Of a DNA stretch of 64,000 bases, positions 56,685-64,000 are shown one piece after another; within the stretch, counting starts at the first letter, position 1, and every line of letters starts with the position of its first letter. A program made the translations under genes and the position numbers. The notes under the pieces are model-generated. The model ran no database searches. It was not told the origin of the DNA and worked only from the letters and a program-made list of their open reading frames with translations. The stretch comes from Agarivorans sp. Alg241-V36 (GTDB lineage Bacteria; Pseudomonadota; Gammaproteobacteria; Enterobacterales; Celerinatantimonadaceae), in assembly GCF_900537085.1 (NCBI RefSeq), contig NZ_UNRE01000002.1, forward strand, positions 248,289-312,288, written 5' to 3'.

Positions 56685-59600
56685 TAGGGCAAATCTGCTA
56701 CTAGTCGAATCGGGTAAGCCGATGTCTTGGCATCTACAGGGCCGAGAGTATTGGATAGATCAAATATTAATGACCATGCCCAAGCGGGATTAAAACTCGC
56801 TGGTGTCGCTGTCCAATGCCAAGTGACTTGTGTATTTGGAAAGTAGTTAAGGTCTATTGCGGGGCTTGCTTGGCTAAGATCTAGAATGCCAAAGAGTTCA
56901 ATGTATGTTGGTATTCGCCATGTTGTATATCCGCAAAGTTGTTCAGCATTAATTGCAACCTGGTACTCTTCCATATTGCAATTAGTTAGATCTGCACAAA
57001 CGCCTCCAGTTTCAGCGCCTGCGTCACCACCATTCGTATCGGTATTGGAACTATACCAAGTGTAGGAGTGAGTACTGTCTTGAAGACCTCCGTCGTTGGT
57101 TTTCACCTCCCAAACTAGCTGAGTAACCGTATCGTAAACGCAGCTCCAAGATGTTGCGTCGACATCCAAAGCGGAACCATTGGCATCTAGTTTGATAAAG
57201 CTGAAACCATTGGCACCATCGGTAGAGTCTGTAAAACTGGTATCTCGACCAAAGTGGCCATCTTGATCTTCAGGTATTGGATCGCCCTCTACATCGGTAC
57301 TGTCAGCACAATCAAGGTTATTTTGATGATTGCCTGAGCGCGCAGCTCCGTAGGCATAATCACCGCATAATGAAAAGCCTGTATCGTTAATTGGAGCAAA
57401 TGCAGAATCGTCTGGTGATACGATAAGAGTTAAGCTTGCGTTGTCAGATTTACCGCCATCATCGGTTACGGTAACTTGAAATTGCAATGTTATGGATGTT
57501 GAAACTGCAGGCGCGATAAAGCTTGGCTGCGCAGAACTAGAATCTGTTAATGAAGCTATTACTCCGGTGCTATCGGTTTGAACCCAATCATAAATTAGAC
57601 TTGCTGACTCTACGTCGGTAGATGTCGTTGCATCAAGCTGAATAGTGCTACCACTTTTTACCTGTAATGGCGCCTCAGCGTTAGCAATGGGGACGTTATT
57701 ATTGACGACTGTTACGGTGATGCTTGCTTGAGCTGTTCCGCCTTCATTGTCGCTAACATCAACCGTAAAGCTTAAATTTTCACTTGAAGTTATTTCAGGC
57801 GAGGTAAAGCTAGCAGAAGCAGTCGTTGCGCCGCTCAGGGTTACCGTGGTTCCCGCCGTTTGTGTCCATAGATAACTGGCGATACTGCCATCGGTATCGG
57901 ATGCACTGGCGGTTAATGTTACCGGTGTTTGTTCATCCACGGTTTGATTGCTGCCAGCAGAGACAGTAGGCAGTGCATTAACCGGCTCTATCAGCACCGA
58001 GACTTGAGCACTGGCGCTATCATTTTCATTGTCGGTGACGGTTACCTCAAAGGTGAGTGTTTCAGCGCTGGTTAGAGTAGGGGAAGTAAAACTGGCAGAA
58101 GCGGTTGTTGCACCGCTCAGGGTTACCGTGGTTCCCGCCGTTTGTGCCCATTGATAACTGGCGATACTGCCATCGGTATCGGATGCACTAGCGGTTAATG
58201 TTACCGGTGTTTGCTCATCCACGGTTTGATTGCTACCAGCAGAGACAGTAGGCAGTGCATTAACCGGCTCAACCAACACCGAGACTTGAGCACTGGCGCT
58301 ATCATTTTCATTGTCGGTGACGGTCACCTCAAAGGTGAGTGTTTCGGCGCTGGTTAAGATGGGGGAGGTAAAGCTAGCAGAAGCGGCAGTTGCGCCGCTC
58401 AGGGTTACCGTGGTTCCCGCCGTTTGGGTCCACTGATAACTGGCGATACTGCCATCGGTATCGGATGCGCTAGCGGTTAATGTTACCGGTGTTTGCTCAT
58501 CCACGGTTTGATTGCTGCCTGCAGAAACGGTGGGAGGAATATTTGGTGTCCCAATATTGGTTGCTAATACTGTGAGTGATAGGTTCGCACTGGCTGTGAG
58601 CCCTGCATCATCCTTTACTTGCACCGCAAAGCTAAGTTGCTCTTCCTGCAAGAGCTTAGGGGCAATAAAGGTTAATTCATTATTTTGAGAAGTTTCAAAA
58701 GAGACTGCCGCTCCCTGGGTTTGTTGCCAGGTGAACTCTAAATTTGCTTGCTCTGGATCTATAGCTGACGCAGTGAGCACAACACTACTATCGCCAGCAA
58801 CTTGGGTTGGCCCAGATAAGCTAACACTCGGTTTTTGGTTTGAGCTTTCAAACCAACTAGAAATGTTGTTTTGAAGCGGGGAGTCATTGGGCTGTTCTAC
58901 ATAGGTCAGAACTTGTTCAACCCATGTGAGAATCTGGCTGCCATCATCACTAAACAAAACTCTTAAAGCTGCAACATCAATATCTGGGCGGGCTTGAATG
59001 AATGGGTCTGGTTCTAATGGACCAAGTAAGGCTTCGAGGTTTTCAAGTAACAGAGGTAGCTCGGTTATGTTTTCCAGGTTTTTGCTATTTGCATATTGTG
59101 AAACTAGAGTGGAAATGGGAGTTAAATTACAGGAAGAACGTTGTTCGAATCGACAAATTGCTCTCAGCTGCCCTTCAAAGTTACGGTTATTTAATGTTCC
59201 ACCATTGGTCACTACTTCGATGTCTTGCTGGTTACTGCGGAGTAAAACTTCGTATCTGCCTAAGTCATCGGTTTGTCCTAAGGAAAGTAGCTCGTCATCG
59301 TTCCAGTTTTTGTAGAGCAAGGGTGCAAAGGCAATTGGCTCATCAACCACTCTTCCAGAAAGCACCGGAAAACCATTAACTTGAACCTCTCGCTGAGTTA
59401 TTGAACCCTGAGTATCGACAGCTTCAACAACAAAATTGAATACTGTCGCAAGCTCAAGCTCTGGAATTTGAAGAGTTATCGATTTAGACCTTCTTTCTAA
59501 AACTTCGAGCATTTGAGTATTATTTACGAGCTCTTGTCGCCAACTGATATCAACAACGTCGCCATCGGGATCATAGGCTTCAGCACTGAGAGTGAGTTGT

Positions 59601-60022
59601 CTATGTTCACCTGTTTCGATGAACTGGTTGGTCAACAATACAGGGGCGGTATTTTCATTAATAATCAAAACTTCGACACTTGCTTGGCTTTTTAGCCCTG
59701 CAACATTGGTGGCCTCAACACGAAACAGTGCGGTTTGATTTTCGGTGACTGTTGGTGCTGTTACAGCGATAGTTTGCTGCTTGGGGTCTGCGATCTCAAA
59801 CACTGGGCCTGTAAGCTGCTCCCAGTGAAACGTGAGAAATGAACTCGAGGCCGAGTTAACAGATAGCTCAACAGATTGCCCTTCATTTACTTGTAAGAAA
59901 GGTTCTACAGAAATCTCAGGTGGGGTGCTGTACTGGTCACAACCTACCAAGAGAAATATAAGGACTAGCCCAATCTTTGCTCGTAAAAATCTAGGAAAAT
60001 TGCATGAAATAAGGCTGTACAT
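56684..60022 (-). CDS. Large lipoprotein with Ig/PKD-like repeats and C-terminal DUF1566
   Basis: About 1112 residues. The start at 60022 gives a lipoprotein signal (FLRAKIGLVLIFLLVGC) and has AGGT nine bases upstream; a TTG at 60088 would add 22 residues. PKD/K319-like Ig domains follow, with a Ca-loop-like insert and coil at about 230-390. At about 495-775 are three near-identical 94-residue domains (PTVSAGSNQTVDEQTPVTLTASASDTDGSIASY...), encoded by 282-bp tandem units. One more Ig domain precedes the C-terminal DUF1566/Lcl part (SWSCVYDTVTQLVWEVKT...TWRIPTYIELFGIL...WTATPASFNPAWAWSL...YPIRLVADLP). It is likely a surface adhesion or sugar-binding stalk. Together with the small DUF1566 gene it forms the whole cargo between the ribB-tail repeats. 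Confidence 0.88.
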   Translation of the reverse strand: MYSLISCNFPRFLRAKIGLVLIFLLVGCDQYSTPPEISVEPFLQVNEGQSVELSVNSASSSFLTFHWEQLTGPVFEIADPKQQTIAVTAPTVTENQTALFRVEATNVAGLKSQASVEVLIINENTAPVLLTNQFIETGEHRQLTLSAEAYDPDGDVVDISWRQELVNNTQMLEVLERRSKSITLQIPELELATVFNFVVEAVDTQGSITQREVQVNGFPVLSGRVVDEPIAFAPLLYKNWNDDELLSLGQTDDLGRYEVLLRSNQQDIEVVTNGGTLNNRNFEGQLRAICRFEQRSSCNLTPISTLVSQYANSKNLENITELPLLLENLEALLGPLEPDPFIQARPDIDVAALRVLFSDDGSQILTWVEQVLTYVEQPNDSPLQNNISSWFESSNQKPSVSLSGPTQVAGDSSVVLTASAIDPEQANLEFTWQQTQGAAVSFETSQNNELTFIAPKLLQEEQLSFAVQVKDDAGLTASANLSLTVLATNIGTPNIPPTVSAGSNQTVDEQTPVTLTASASDTDGSIASYQWTQTAGTTVTLSGATAASASFTSPILTSAETLTFEVTVTDNENDSASAQVSVLVEPVNALPTVSAGSNQTVDEQTPVTLTASASDTDGSIASYQWAQTAGTTVTLSGATTASASFTSPTLTSAETLTFEVTVTDNENDSASAQVSVLIEPVNALPTVSAGSNQTVDEQTPVTLTASASDTDGSIASYLWTQTAGTTVTLSGATTASASFTSPEITSSENLSFTVDVSDNEGGTAQASITVTVVNNNVPIANAEAPLQVKSGSTIQLDATTSTDVESASLIYDWVQTDSTGVIASLTDSSSAQPSFIAPAVSTSITLQFQVTVTDDGGKSDNASLTLIVSPDDSAFAPINDTGFSLCGDYAYGAARSGNHQNNLDCADSTDVEGDPIPEDQDGHFGRDTSFTDSTDGANGFSFIKLDANGSALDVDATSWSCVYDTVTQLVWEVKTNDGGLQDSTHSYTWYSSNTDTNGGDAGAETGGVCADLTNCNMEEYQVAINAEQLCGYTTWRIPTYIELFGILDLSQASPAIDLNYFPNTQVTWHWTATPASFNPAWAWSLIFDLSNTLGPVDAKTSAYPIRLVADLP
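57700..58545 (-). repeat. Three 282-bp tandem repeats coding Ig-like domains
   Basis: The block starting ACCGGTGTTTG occurs at 57921, 58203 and 58485, exactly 282 bp apart. The first two full units are roughly 90% alike by eye over their length; the third diverges at its far end. They encode 94-residue domains and suggest recent expansion by unequal recombination. Confidence 0.92.
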
Positions 60023-60282
60023 GAGTTTACCTATTACTACATTTGCGTGCATGAAGAAGGAATATGATTCTCCGCTTGCTAAAGCCAACTCTTATTAATC
60101 AATTATGTCGAGTGCATTGTTACAGAATGCATTCTAAGTTCTTTATATTGTGTAACACTATTTGGTGTATGGCCTAGGTTTATTTACATTATTGAGTGCT
60201 TTTGGGAATTCTGCAATTAATCTGCCGAGTAACGAGAGATTGGTCGTAGCAGTTCAGTTGGCTTGTAGTTTAAGCGTTAGTG

Positions 60283-60418
60283 GCTAAGCAACATGCTATG
60301 CCAGTGTGCGGTATTGAAGATATTGTGGTGTATAGAAATAGACTAATCAGCAAGGCTAGCTAGGTTTTAACTTTATAAAAGGCTTAGAGCCTGTTGTTTG
60401 CTTAGCTTTTTCGTAGTG
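60283..60418 (+). pseudogene. Duplicated ribB 3' fragment (direct repeat copy B)
   Basis: In the ribB frame this reads [26 protein letters not shown] and then stops, against [26 protein letters not shown] in ribB. An in-frame TAA lies just upstream (TAA GCG TTA GTG), so no gene body is attached. The downstream hairpin and TTTTTCGTAGTG are also copied. Homology starts sharply at GCTAAGCAAC and fades after GTAGTG. The other parts of the 60089-60663 gap show no gene. Confidence 0.9.
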
Positions 60419-60663
60419 CATAGCAGTGCGCAACCACGAAGAGTATCTTTCGCTTACGTCTGCAGCCAAATCTATCTTAGAACGCGTAGTCAAACCTTGG
60501 TTTCTTCTTAAATACATAGGCTAAATAAGGCTTACTATTTTGTCTTGTTCACATATGCTCTAGTTACCGCTACTGCTTGTTTTTACAGTATGTTTTAATG
60601 CTATTGATATATGTGTTTTTACTCCAGTGGCTGGAGGTCTATTTTGATAGGAGCTGTAAAGCA

Positions 60664-62127
60664 ATGAACAATAAAATACGGTGCCTTGTAAGCGCGCTTT
60701 TTGCCTTTTCGATGCTAATGGGATGTTCAAACAACAGCATCAAAGAGTGCGACAACGTGGCGGGTACTTGGCAGTTGGTGGTTGATATTGATGACCACAG
60801 TTGCAACGGTTTAGGTCAGCGTTTCAAACAAGTATTTGTGGTGAATCAGAATCAATGCCAGTTAAGTATTGATGGAGGCACTACCGGAACCATCAGTCAG
60901 GGGACTATTGCTTGGTCATTGCCAAGTGTTCAGATGGATGGTGGTACGCTCACGTACTCCTCGGCGTATAGTGAAATAAGCAACAAGGAAATAAGTGGCG
61001 CTTATGATTGGCAATGGAGTAACGGCGGTTATAGTTGTTCAGGAGTCGTCTCGGCTGCAGGGCATATTTTAACAGAGCAACAAGCAGCTAATGCCAAGCT
61101 GGGAGAATTTGCCATGCAGGTAGAACACCCATTGCTAGAGCCTAGTGAAGGTGCCCTTGCTCATACTTTTACCCTAGAAGCTAAAGGTGCTAGGCAGGTC
61201 TACTTAGCCGGAGAAATGAGTGATTGGCGAAGCAAGGTGTTTGTTATGCAGCCAAGCGGAGCTAACCGTTGGTCTATCACTTTGTACTTAAAACCGGGGG
61301 CTTGGCAATACAAATTTGTGATAGACGGGGCTTGGGTGGCCGACCAGCAAAACCCTCAATCGGTGCCTGATGGCCACGGTGGCGTTAATTCAGTATTGGT
61401 TATTGGTGAAGAGAATCCATTGTTAAAAGCTCAGCTTGAGATTGCGCATGGCAACTTTGTTGAGGCTGAGTTTAAGAGTGACAAGCTAAATCAAATCAGC
61501 CCATATGCAGTGTATTTACCGCCCAACTACCAAACATCTGGGATAGATTATCCAGTATTGGTGCTTTTGCATGGTTATGGTCAAGATTATAAGCAGTGGA
61601 TTGTCGACGGTAAAATTCAACACTTAATGGATAACATGATTGCCGACAAGAGTATTGAGCCGTTTATCGTGTTAATGCCTTCAGCGGGAACTAGCTATTA
61701 CCAAGGGAAGCATGAAAGCTTCATTATGCAAGAGCTGCTGCCTCATCTCGCTGAACAGTATAAGGTTGAATCTGGGTCACAATATAGTGCTATTAGTGGC
61801 ACATCAATGGGCGGCGCTGGCGCGTTTTATTTAGCGCATAAGTATCCAAAACAATTTGGCCTTTCGCTGCCGCTTAGTGGCTATTTTGATATGGAAATGT
61901 ATCCCAGCTTTAGTTGGCAGAACTTCACATTGGATTCTGAGCTTGTTCTTTATTGTGGTGAGGATGACTCAATTAGTTATTTATCTAATCAACGTTTAGT
62001 TGAGCAACTTAATCAGCAGGGGGTTGAGTTTTCTTATTTGACCGCTGAGGGTGGGCATACTTGGCGTTATTGGAATAGTATTTCAGAACAAGTACTTAAG
62101 CAGGTATCGTCGTTTTTTGCACGATAA
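60664..62127 (+). CDS. CBM48-esterase lipoprotein (esterase D/CE1-like)
   Basis: About 487 residues. The ATG at 60664 gives a lipoprotein signal (CLVSALFAFSMLMGC) with AGGAG ten bases upstream; an upstream in-frame start would put a hydrophobic stretch ahead and is less likely. An N-terminal Cys-containing beta domain (about 25-140) is followed by a CBM48/AMPK-glycogen-binding-like domain (about 163-249: RQVYLAGEMSDWRSKVFVMQPSGANRWSITLYLKPGAWQYKFVIDGAW). The alpha/beta-hydrolase esterase domain has VLLHGYG, nucleophile S381 in GTSMGG and His465 in GGHTW. CE1 feruloyl or acetyl-xylan esterases often carry such a CBM48. The substrate is unknown. Confidence 0.88.
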   Translation: MNNKIRCLVSALFAFSMLMGCSNNSIKECDNVAGTWQLVVDIDDHSCNGLGQRFKQVFVVNQNQCQLSIDGGTTGTISQGTIAWSLPSVQMDGGTLTYSSAYSEISNKEISGAYDWQWSNGGYSCSGVVSAAGHILTEQQAANAKLGEFAMQVEHPLLEPSEGALAHTFTLEAKGARQVYLAGEMSDWRSKVFVMQPSGANRWSITLYLKPGAWQYKFVIDGAWVADQQNPQSVPDGHGGVNSVLVIGEENPLLKAQLEIAHGNFVEAEFKSDKLNQISPYAVYLPPNYQTSGIDYPVLVLLHGYGQDYKQWIVDGKIQHLMDNMIADKSIEPFIVLMPSAGTSYYQGKHESFIMQELLPHLAEQYKVESGSQYSAISGTSMGGAGAFYLAHKYPKQFGLSLPLSGYFDMEMYPSFSWQNFTLDSELVLYCGEDDSISYLSNQRLVEQLNQQGVEFSYLTAEGGHTWRYWNSISEQVLKQVSSFFAR

Positions 62128-62130
62128 AAT

Positions 62131-62154
62131 AAAAGGGGCCCTAAGGCCCCTAAT
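62131..62154. terminator. Hairpin after esterase gene
   Basis: GGGGCC (62135-62140), loop CTAA, GGCCCC (62145-62150), with AAAA on the left. The leftward strand gets the better U tract; in the forward direction it is weak. Confidence 0.6.
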
Positions 62155-62281
62155 CGATTTATGCGTTTAGTACTATTGTTGTTTTGTAGGTGTAAACACC
62201 TTTTTGTCAGTATAGACAAGTTGAGACAAAAGTAACTCACAATATGTTTATTTCAGGCGGTTTTTCTTAATACTGTGATCA

Positions 62282-62306
62282 GTATACTACCCAAGTGGTA
62301 GTATAC
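62282..62306. repeat. Perfect 10-bp inverted repeat between convergent genes
   Basis: GTATACTACC (62282-62291), spacer CAAGT, GGTAGTATAC (62297-62306). A second stem, AGAGC-TTTT-GCTCT, lies at about 62313-62326, and another, AGTGCTT with AAAGCACT, near 62336-62356 at the aldo/keto reductase stop. The stacked hairpins may terminate the leftward transcript, or the first may be a protein site. Confidence 0.5.
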
Positions 62307-62354
62307 CGTGGTAGAGCTTTTGCTCTATTCCTGTAAGTGCTTATTTTTAAAGCA

Positions 62355-63338
62355 CTAGAAGCGCTCAGGACCTGCAGGCTTGTTACCTAATATATCATCC
62401 ACTTGTTGCCAAACTTGCTGGTTTAAACTGCCGCTGTTTTCTAGTGCTTGCAGGTTGTCTTCAAGCTGCTCTAGCTTAGACACACCCAAAATAACGCTGC
62501 TTACATGAGGAGTGCGTAAGCACCAATTTAAGGCTAAGTGATGCAAAGGCATATCCAGTTGTTGGGCGAGTTGGTTTAGCTGAGCAATTTGTTCGAGTTT
62601 GTTGTTTTCGCCAATTAGCATGTCGCGCAACCACTCATAACCTGGCAGGCTTAAACGGCTGTTCTCTGGAACACCATCTAGGTATTTTCCGGTAAGTAAG
62701 CCGCTGGCGAGAGGTGAGAAAATAGTAGTGCCTAGTCCGGTTAATGAGTAAAGCGGTAAGTATTCAGCTTCTACTTTGTCGCGAACCATCATATTGTATT
62801 GTGGTTGCTCCATCACCGGGGCGTGCAGGTTTTCGGCCTTGGCAACAGCCCATGCTTCAGTAATTTGTTGAGCGCTCCACTCAGACGTGCCCCAGTACAT
62901 TACTTTACCTTGGCAGACCAGGTCATGCATGGCACGCACCGTTTCATAGATAGGCGTATCAATATCTGGGCGGTGGCAATAAAACAAATCTAAGTAATCT
63001 ACTCGTAATCTGGCTAGTGCAGCATGGCAGGCATCAAATACGTGCTTACGGCTTAAGCCTCGTTGGGTGGGCTTGTCGCCTCCCCAAAACACCTTGCTTG
63101 AAACTACAAAGCTGTCGCGTGACCAGCCTAGCTGTTCAATGGCTTGACCCATTAGGCGTTCGCTTTCGCCACTTTCGTAGCCTTCGGCATTGTCATAAAA
63201 GTTGATGCCGGCATCATAGGCGCGCGCCATGATTTGCTTGGCAGCTGATAAATCCACTTGTTTACCAAAAGTCACCCAAGAGCCTAATCCAAATTCACTA
63301 ACTTGCAGGCCACTGCGGCCAAGACGACGATATTGCAT
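62355..63338 (-). CDS. Aldo/keto reductase (Kv-beta-like)
   Basis: A 327-residue NADPH-dependent oxidoreductase of the AKR superfamily, close to the potassium-channel beta-subunit type. Motifs: MQYRRLGRSGLQVSEFGLGSWVTFG, DAGINFYDNAEGYESGESERLMGQAI (Asp and Tyr of the active site), SSKVFWGG (Lys), YCHRPDIDTPI (His) and TPHVSSVILGVSKLEQLEDNLQAL. It reduces aldehydes or ketones; the substrate is unknown. It is divergent from a LysR gene, which probably controls it. Confidence 0.92.
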   Translation of the reverse strand: MQYRRLGRSGLQVSEFGLGSWVTFGKQVDLSAAKQIMARAYDAGINFYDNAEGYESGESERLMGQAIEQLGWSRDSFVVSSKVFWGGDKPTQRGLSRKHVFDACHAALARLRVDYLDLFYCHRPDIDTPIYETVRAMHDLVCQGKVMYWGTSEWSAQQITEAWAVAKAENLHAPVMEQPQYNMMVRDKVEAEYLPLYSLTGLGTTIFSPLASGLLTGKYLDGVPENSRLSLPGYEWLRDMLIGENNKLEQIAQLNQLAQQLDMPLHHLALNWCLRTPHVSSVILGVSKLEQLEDNLQALENSGSLNQQVWQQVDDILGNKPAGPERF

Positions 63339-63493
63339 TTAACACCTACTTTAAGAGAGGAAATTAGCATCAGTATAGTGGGTAGATTAGGCAGGGAAAA
63401 AGAGCCTAGAAACAAAAATACTGTTTGATATAACATACAAACTTATTTTTTTGAGTATTATTGTTTACATGTGAGTGAGTAAATGGAACCAAG

Positions 63494-64000
63494 GTGTCTA
63501 AAAATCATAAGAAGCTAGAGCGTTTACTGCTGTTTTACGAAGTGGCCCAACACTTGAGCTTTTCTAAAGCGGCGGAACAGCTTGCCATTTCTCGTAGTTA
63601 TTTATCGCAGCAAATTCGTAGCCTAGAGCAAGATCTACAAACTCAACTGCTCATTCGCACTACTCGAAAAGTCCGCCTAACTACCGAAGGGCATAAGGTG
63701 TTTGCACAGGCGAAAACCATGCACCATGGCTTGCTCGACCTAGAGCGAGAACTTGAACACAGAGGTGATAAGGTAGCTGGTATATTGCGTTTAACCGCTC
63801 CTTCTGCCTTTGCCGATAGCTTCTTGGTGGATGTTTGTTATCAGTTCTCACAGCGTTACCCAGAAGTGAGTTTTGAAATTGATGTTGGTCATCACCTCGA
63901 GGATCTGCATGAGCGAAACTTTGACTTAGCAATAAGAGTTACCACCCAACCTCCAGAAAATATGGTAGCGCGTAAGTTAATGCCTTATTGCCATTGGGTA
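63494..64000 (+). CDS. LysR-family transcriptional regulator (partial)
   Basis: The first 169 codons are visible; the gene runs past the window end. The N-terminal winged helix (LERLLLFYEVAQHLSFSKAAEQLAISRSYLSQQIRSLEQDLQTQLLIRTTRKVRLTTEGHKVF) is typical of LysR, and an effector domain begins after residue 90 (GILRLTAPSAFADSFLVDVCYQFSQRYPEVSFEIDV). The start is GTG at 63494; GGAACCAAG lies upstream. The 155-bp gap to the aldo/keto reductase gene has a rough palindrome, GTTTGATAT/ATACAAAC, around 63424-63443 that could be its site. Confidence 0.9.
   Translation, partial: MSKNHKKLERLLLFYEVAQHLSFSKAAEQLAISRSYLSQQIRSLEQDLQTQLLIRTTRKVRLTTEGHKVFAQAKTMHHGLLDLERELEHRGDKVAGILRLTAPSAFADSFLVDVCYQFSQRYPEVSFEIDVGHHLEDLHERNFDLAIRVTTQPPENMVARKLMPYCHWV

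Noticed and set aside
57700-58545. CRISPR array
   Set aside because: The 282-bp repeats are contiguous coding units with no spacers. They encode Ig-like domains.
56017-60282. A complete integrative element with its own integrase
   Set aside because: No integrase, excisionase or mobilisation gene lies between the ribB tails; only the two surface-protein genes are present. Integration stays a hypothesis based on the repeat.
60577-60663. Upstream in-frame start for the CBM48-esterase
   Set aside because: It would place a second hydrophobic segment before a clear lipoprotein signal, and the ribosome site AGGAG fits the ATG at 60664.

Overview
The window looks like chromosomal DNA of a marine gammaproteobacterium of the Alteromonadales/Vibrionales type; an Agarivorans-like bacterium would fit. 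This is inferred from a complete Na+-translocating NADH:quinone reductase operon, from E. coli-like gene neighbourhoods (yajL-panE/yajQ, ampG-ppi-yajG near bolA, prfB-lysS, aroF-tyrA), from a secreted mannanase, and from moderate GC content. No rRNA, tRNA, CRISPR array, prophage or transposase gene was seen.

Layout. 1-2.1 kb: an ABC exporter cut by the window edge and a DEAD-box RNA helicase. 2.3-6.5 kb: a membrane HD-GYP c-di-GMP phosphodiesterase convergent with a REC-REC-GGDEF diguanylate cyclase. 6.8-12.0 kb: a LysE-type exporter, a giant DUF748/AsmA-like protein and a pseudouridine synthase. 12.1-12.4 kb: a compact TA-flanked, MITE-like element full of hairpins. 12.4-16.5 kb: a pyruvate-sensing-type kinase/regulator pair with a CstA-family transporter (BtsS/BtsR/BtsT-like). 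16.7-18.9 kb: aroF-tyrA. 19-23.8 kb: a small unknown protein, a secreted beta-helix protein, prfB with its programmed frameshift, and lysS. 23.9-28.4 kb: secreted and envelope proteins, including an orphan sugar-binding protein, an alpha-carbonic anhydrase and a GH5 mannanase with CBM10 and CBM2 modules. 28.4-32.3 kb: yajL-panE, yajQ, and an ECF42-type sigma factor with its DGPF partner. 32.3-37 kb: ampG, ppi, yajG, rlmG, an AlkB homologue and bolA. 37-45.5 kb: an orphan TRAP binding protein, then nqrABCDEF-apbE-nqrM. 45.6-53.9 kb: ggt, a small EF-hand protein, a ThrE-type exporter, NAD-malic enzyme, a choice-of-anchor-I lipoprotein behind a Pho-box-like triplet, and a fasciclin protein. 53.9-64 kb: an unrecognised gene, an FMN riboswitch with ribB, a 4.3-kb segment with two surface-protein genes bracketed by a duplicated ribB tail, a CBM48-esterase lipoprotein, an aldo/keto reductase and a divergent LysR regulator that runs off the window.

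Themes. Flavin supply and use recur: riboswitch-controlled ribB, and covalently flavinylated NqrB/NqrC with ApbE. c-di-GMP making, breaking and probably binding (YajQ) proteins are present. Several secreted or lipid-anchored proteins point to a polysaccharide-rich marine niche. The strongest evidence of DNA rearrangement is the duplicated ribB 3' end (55880-56016 and 60283-60418) around two Ig-repeat/DUF1566 genes, and the 262-bp TA-flanked element beside the CstA-family gene.
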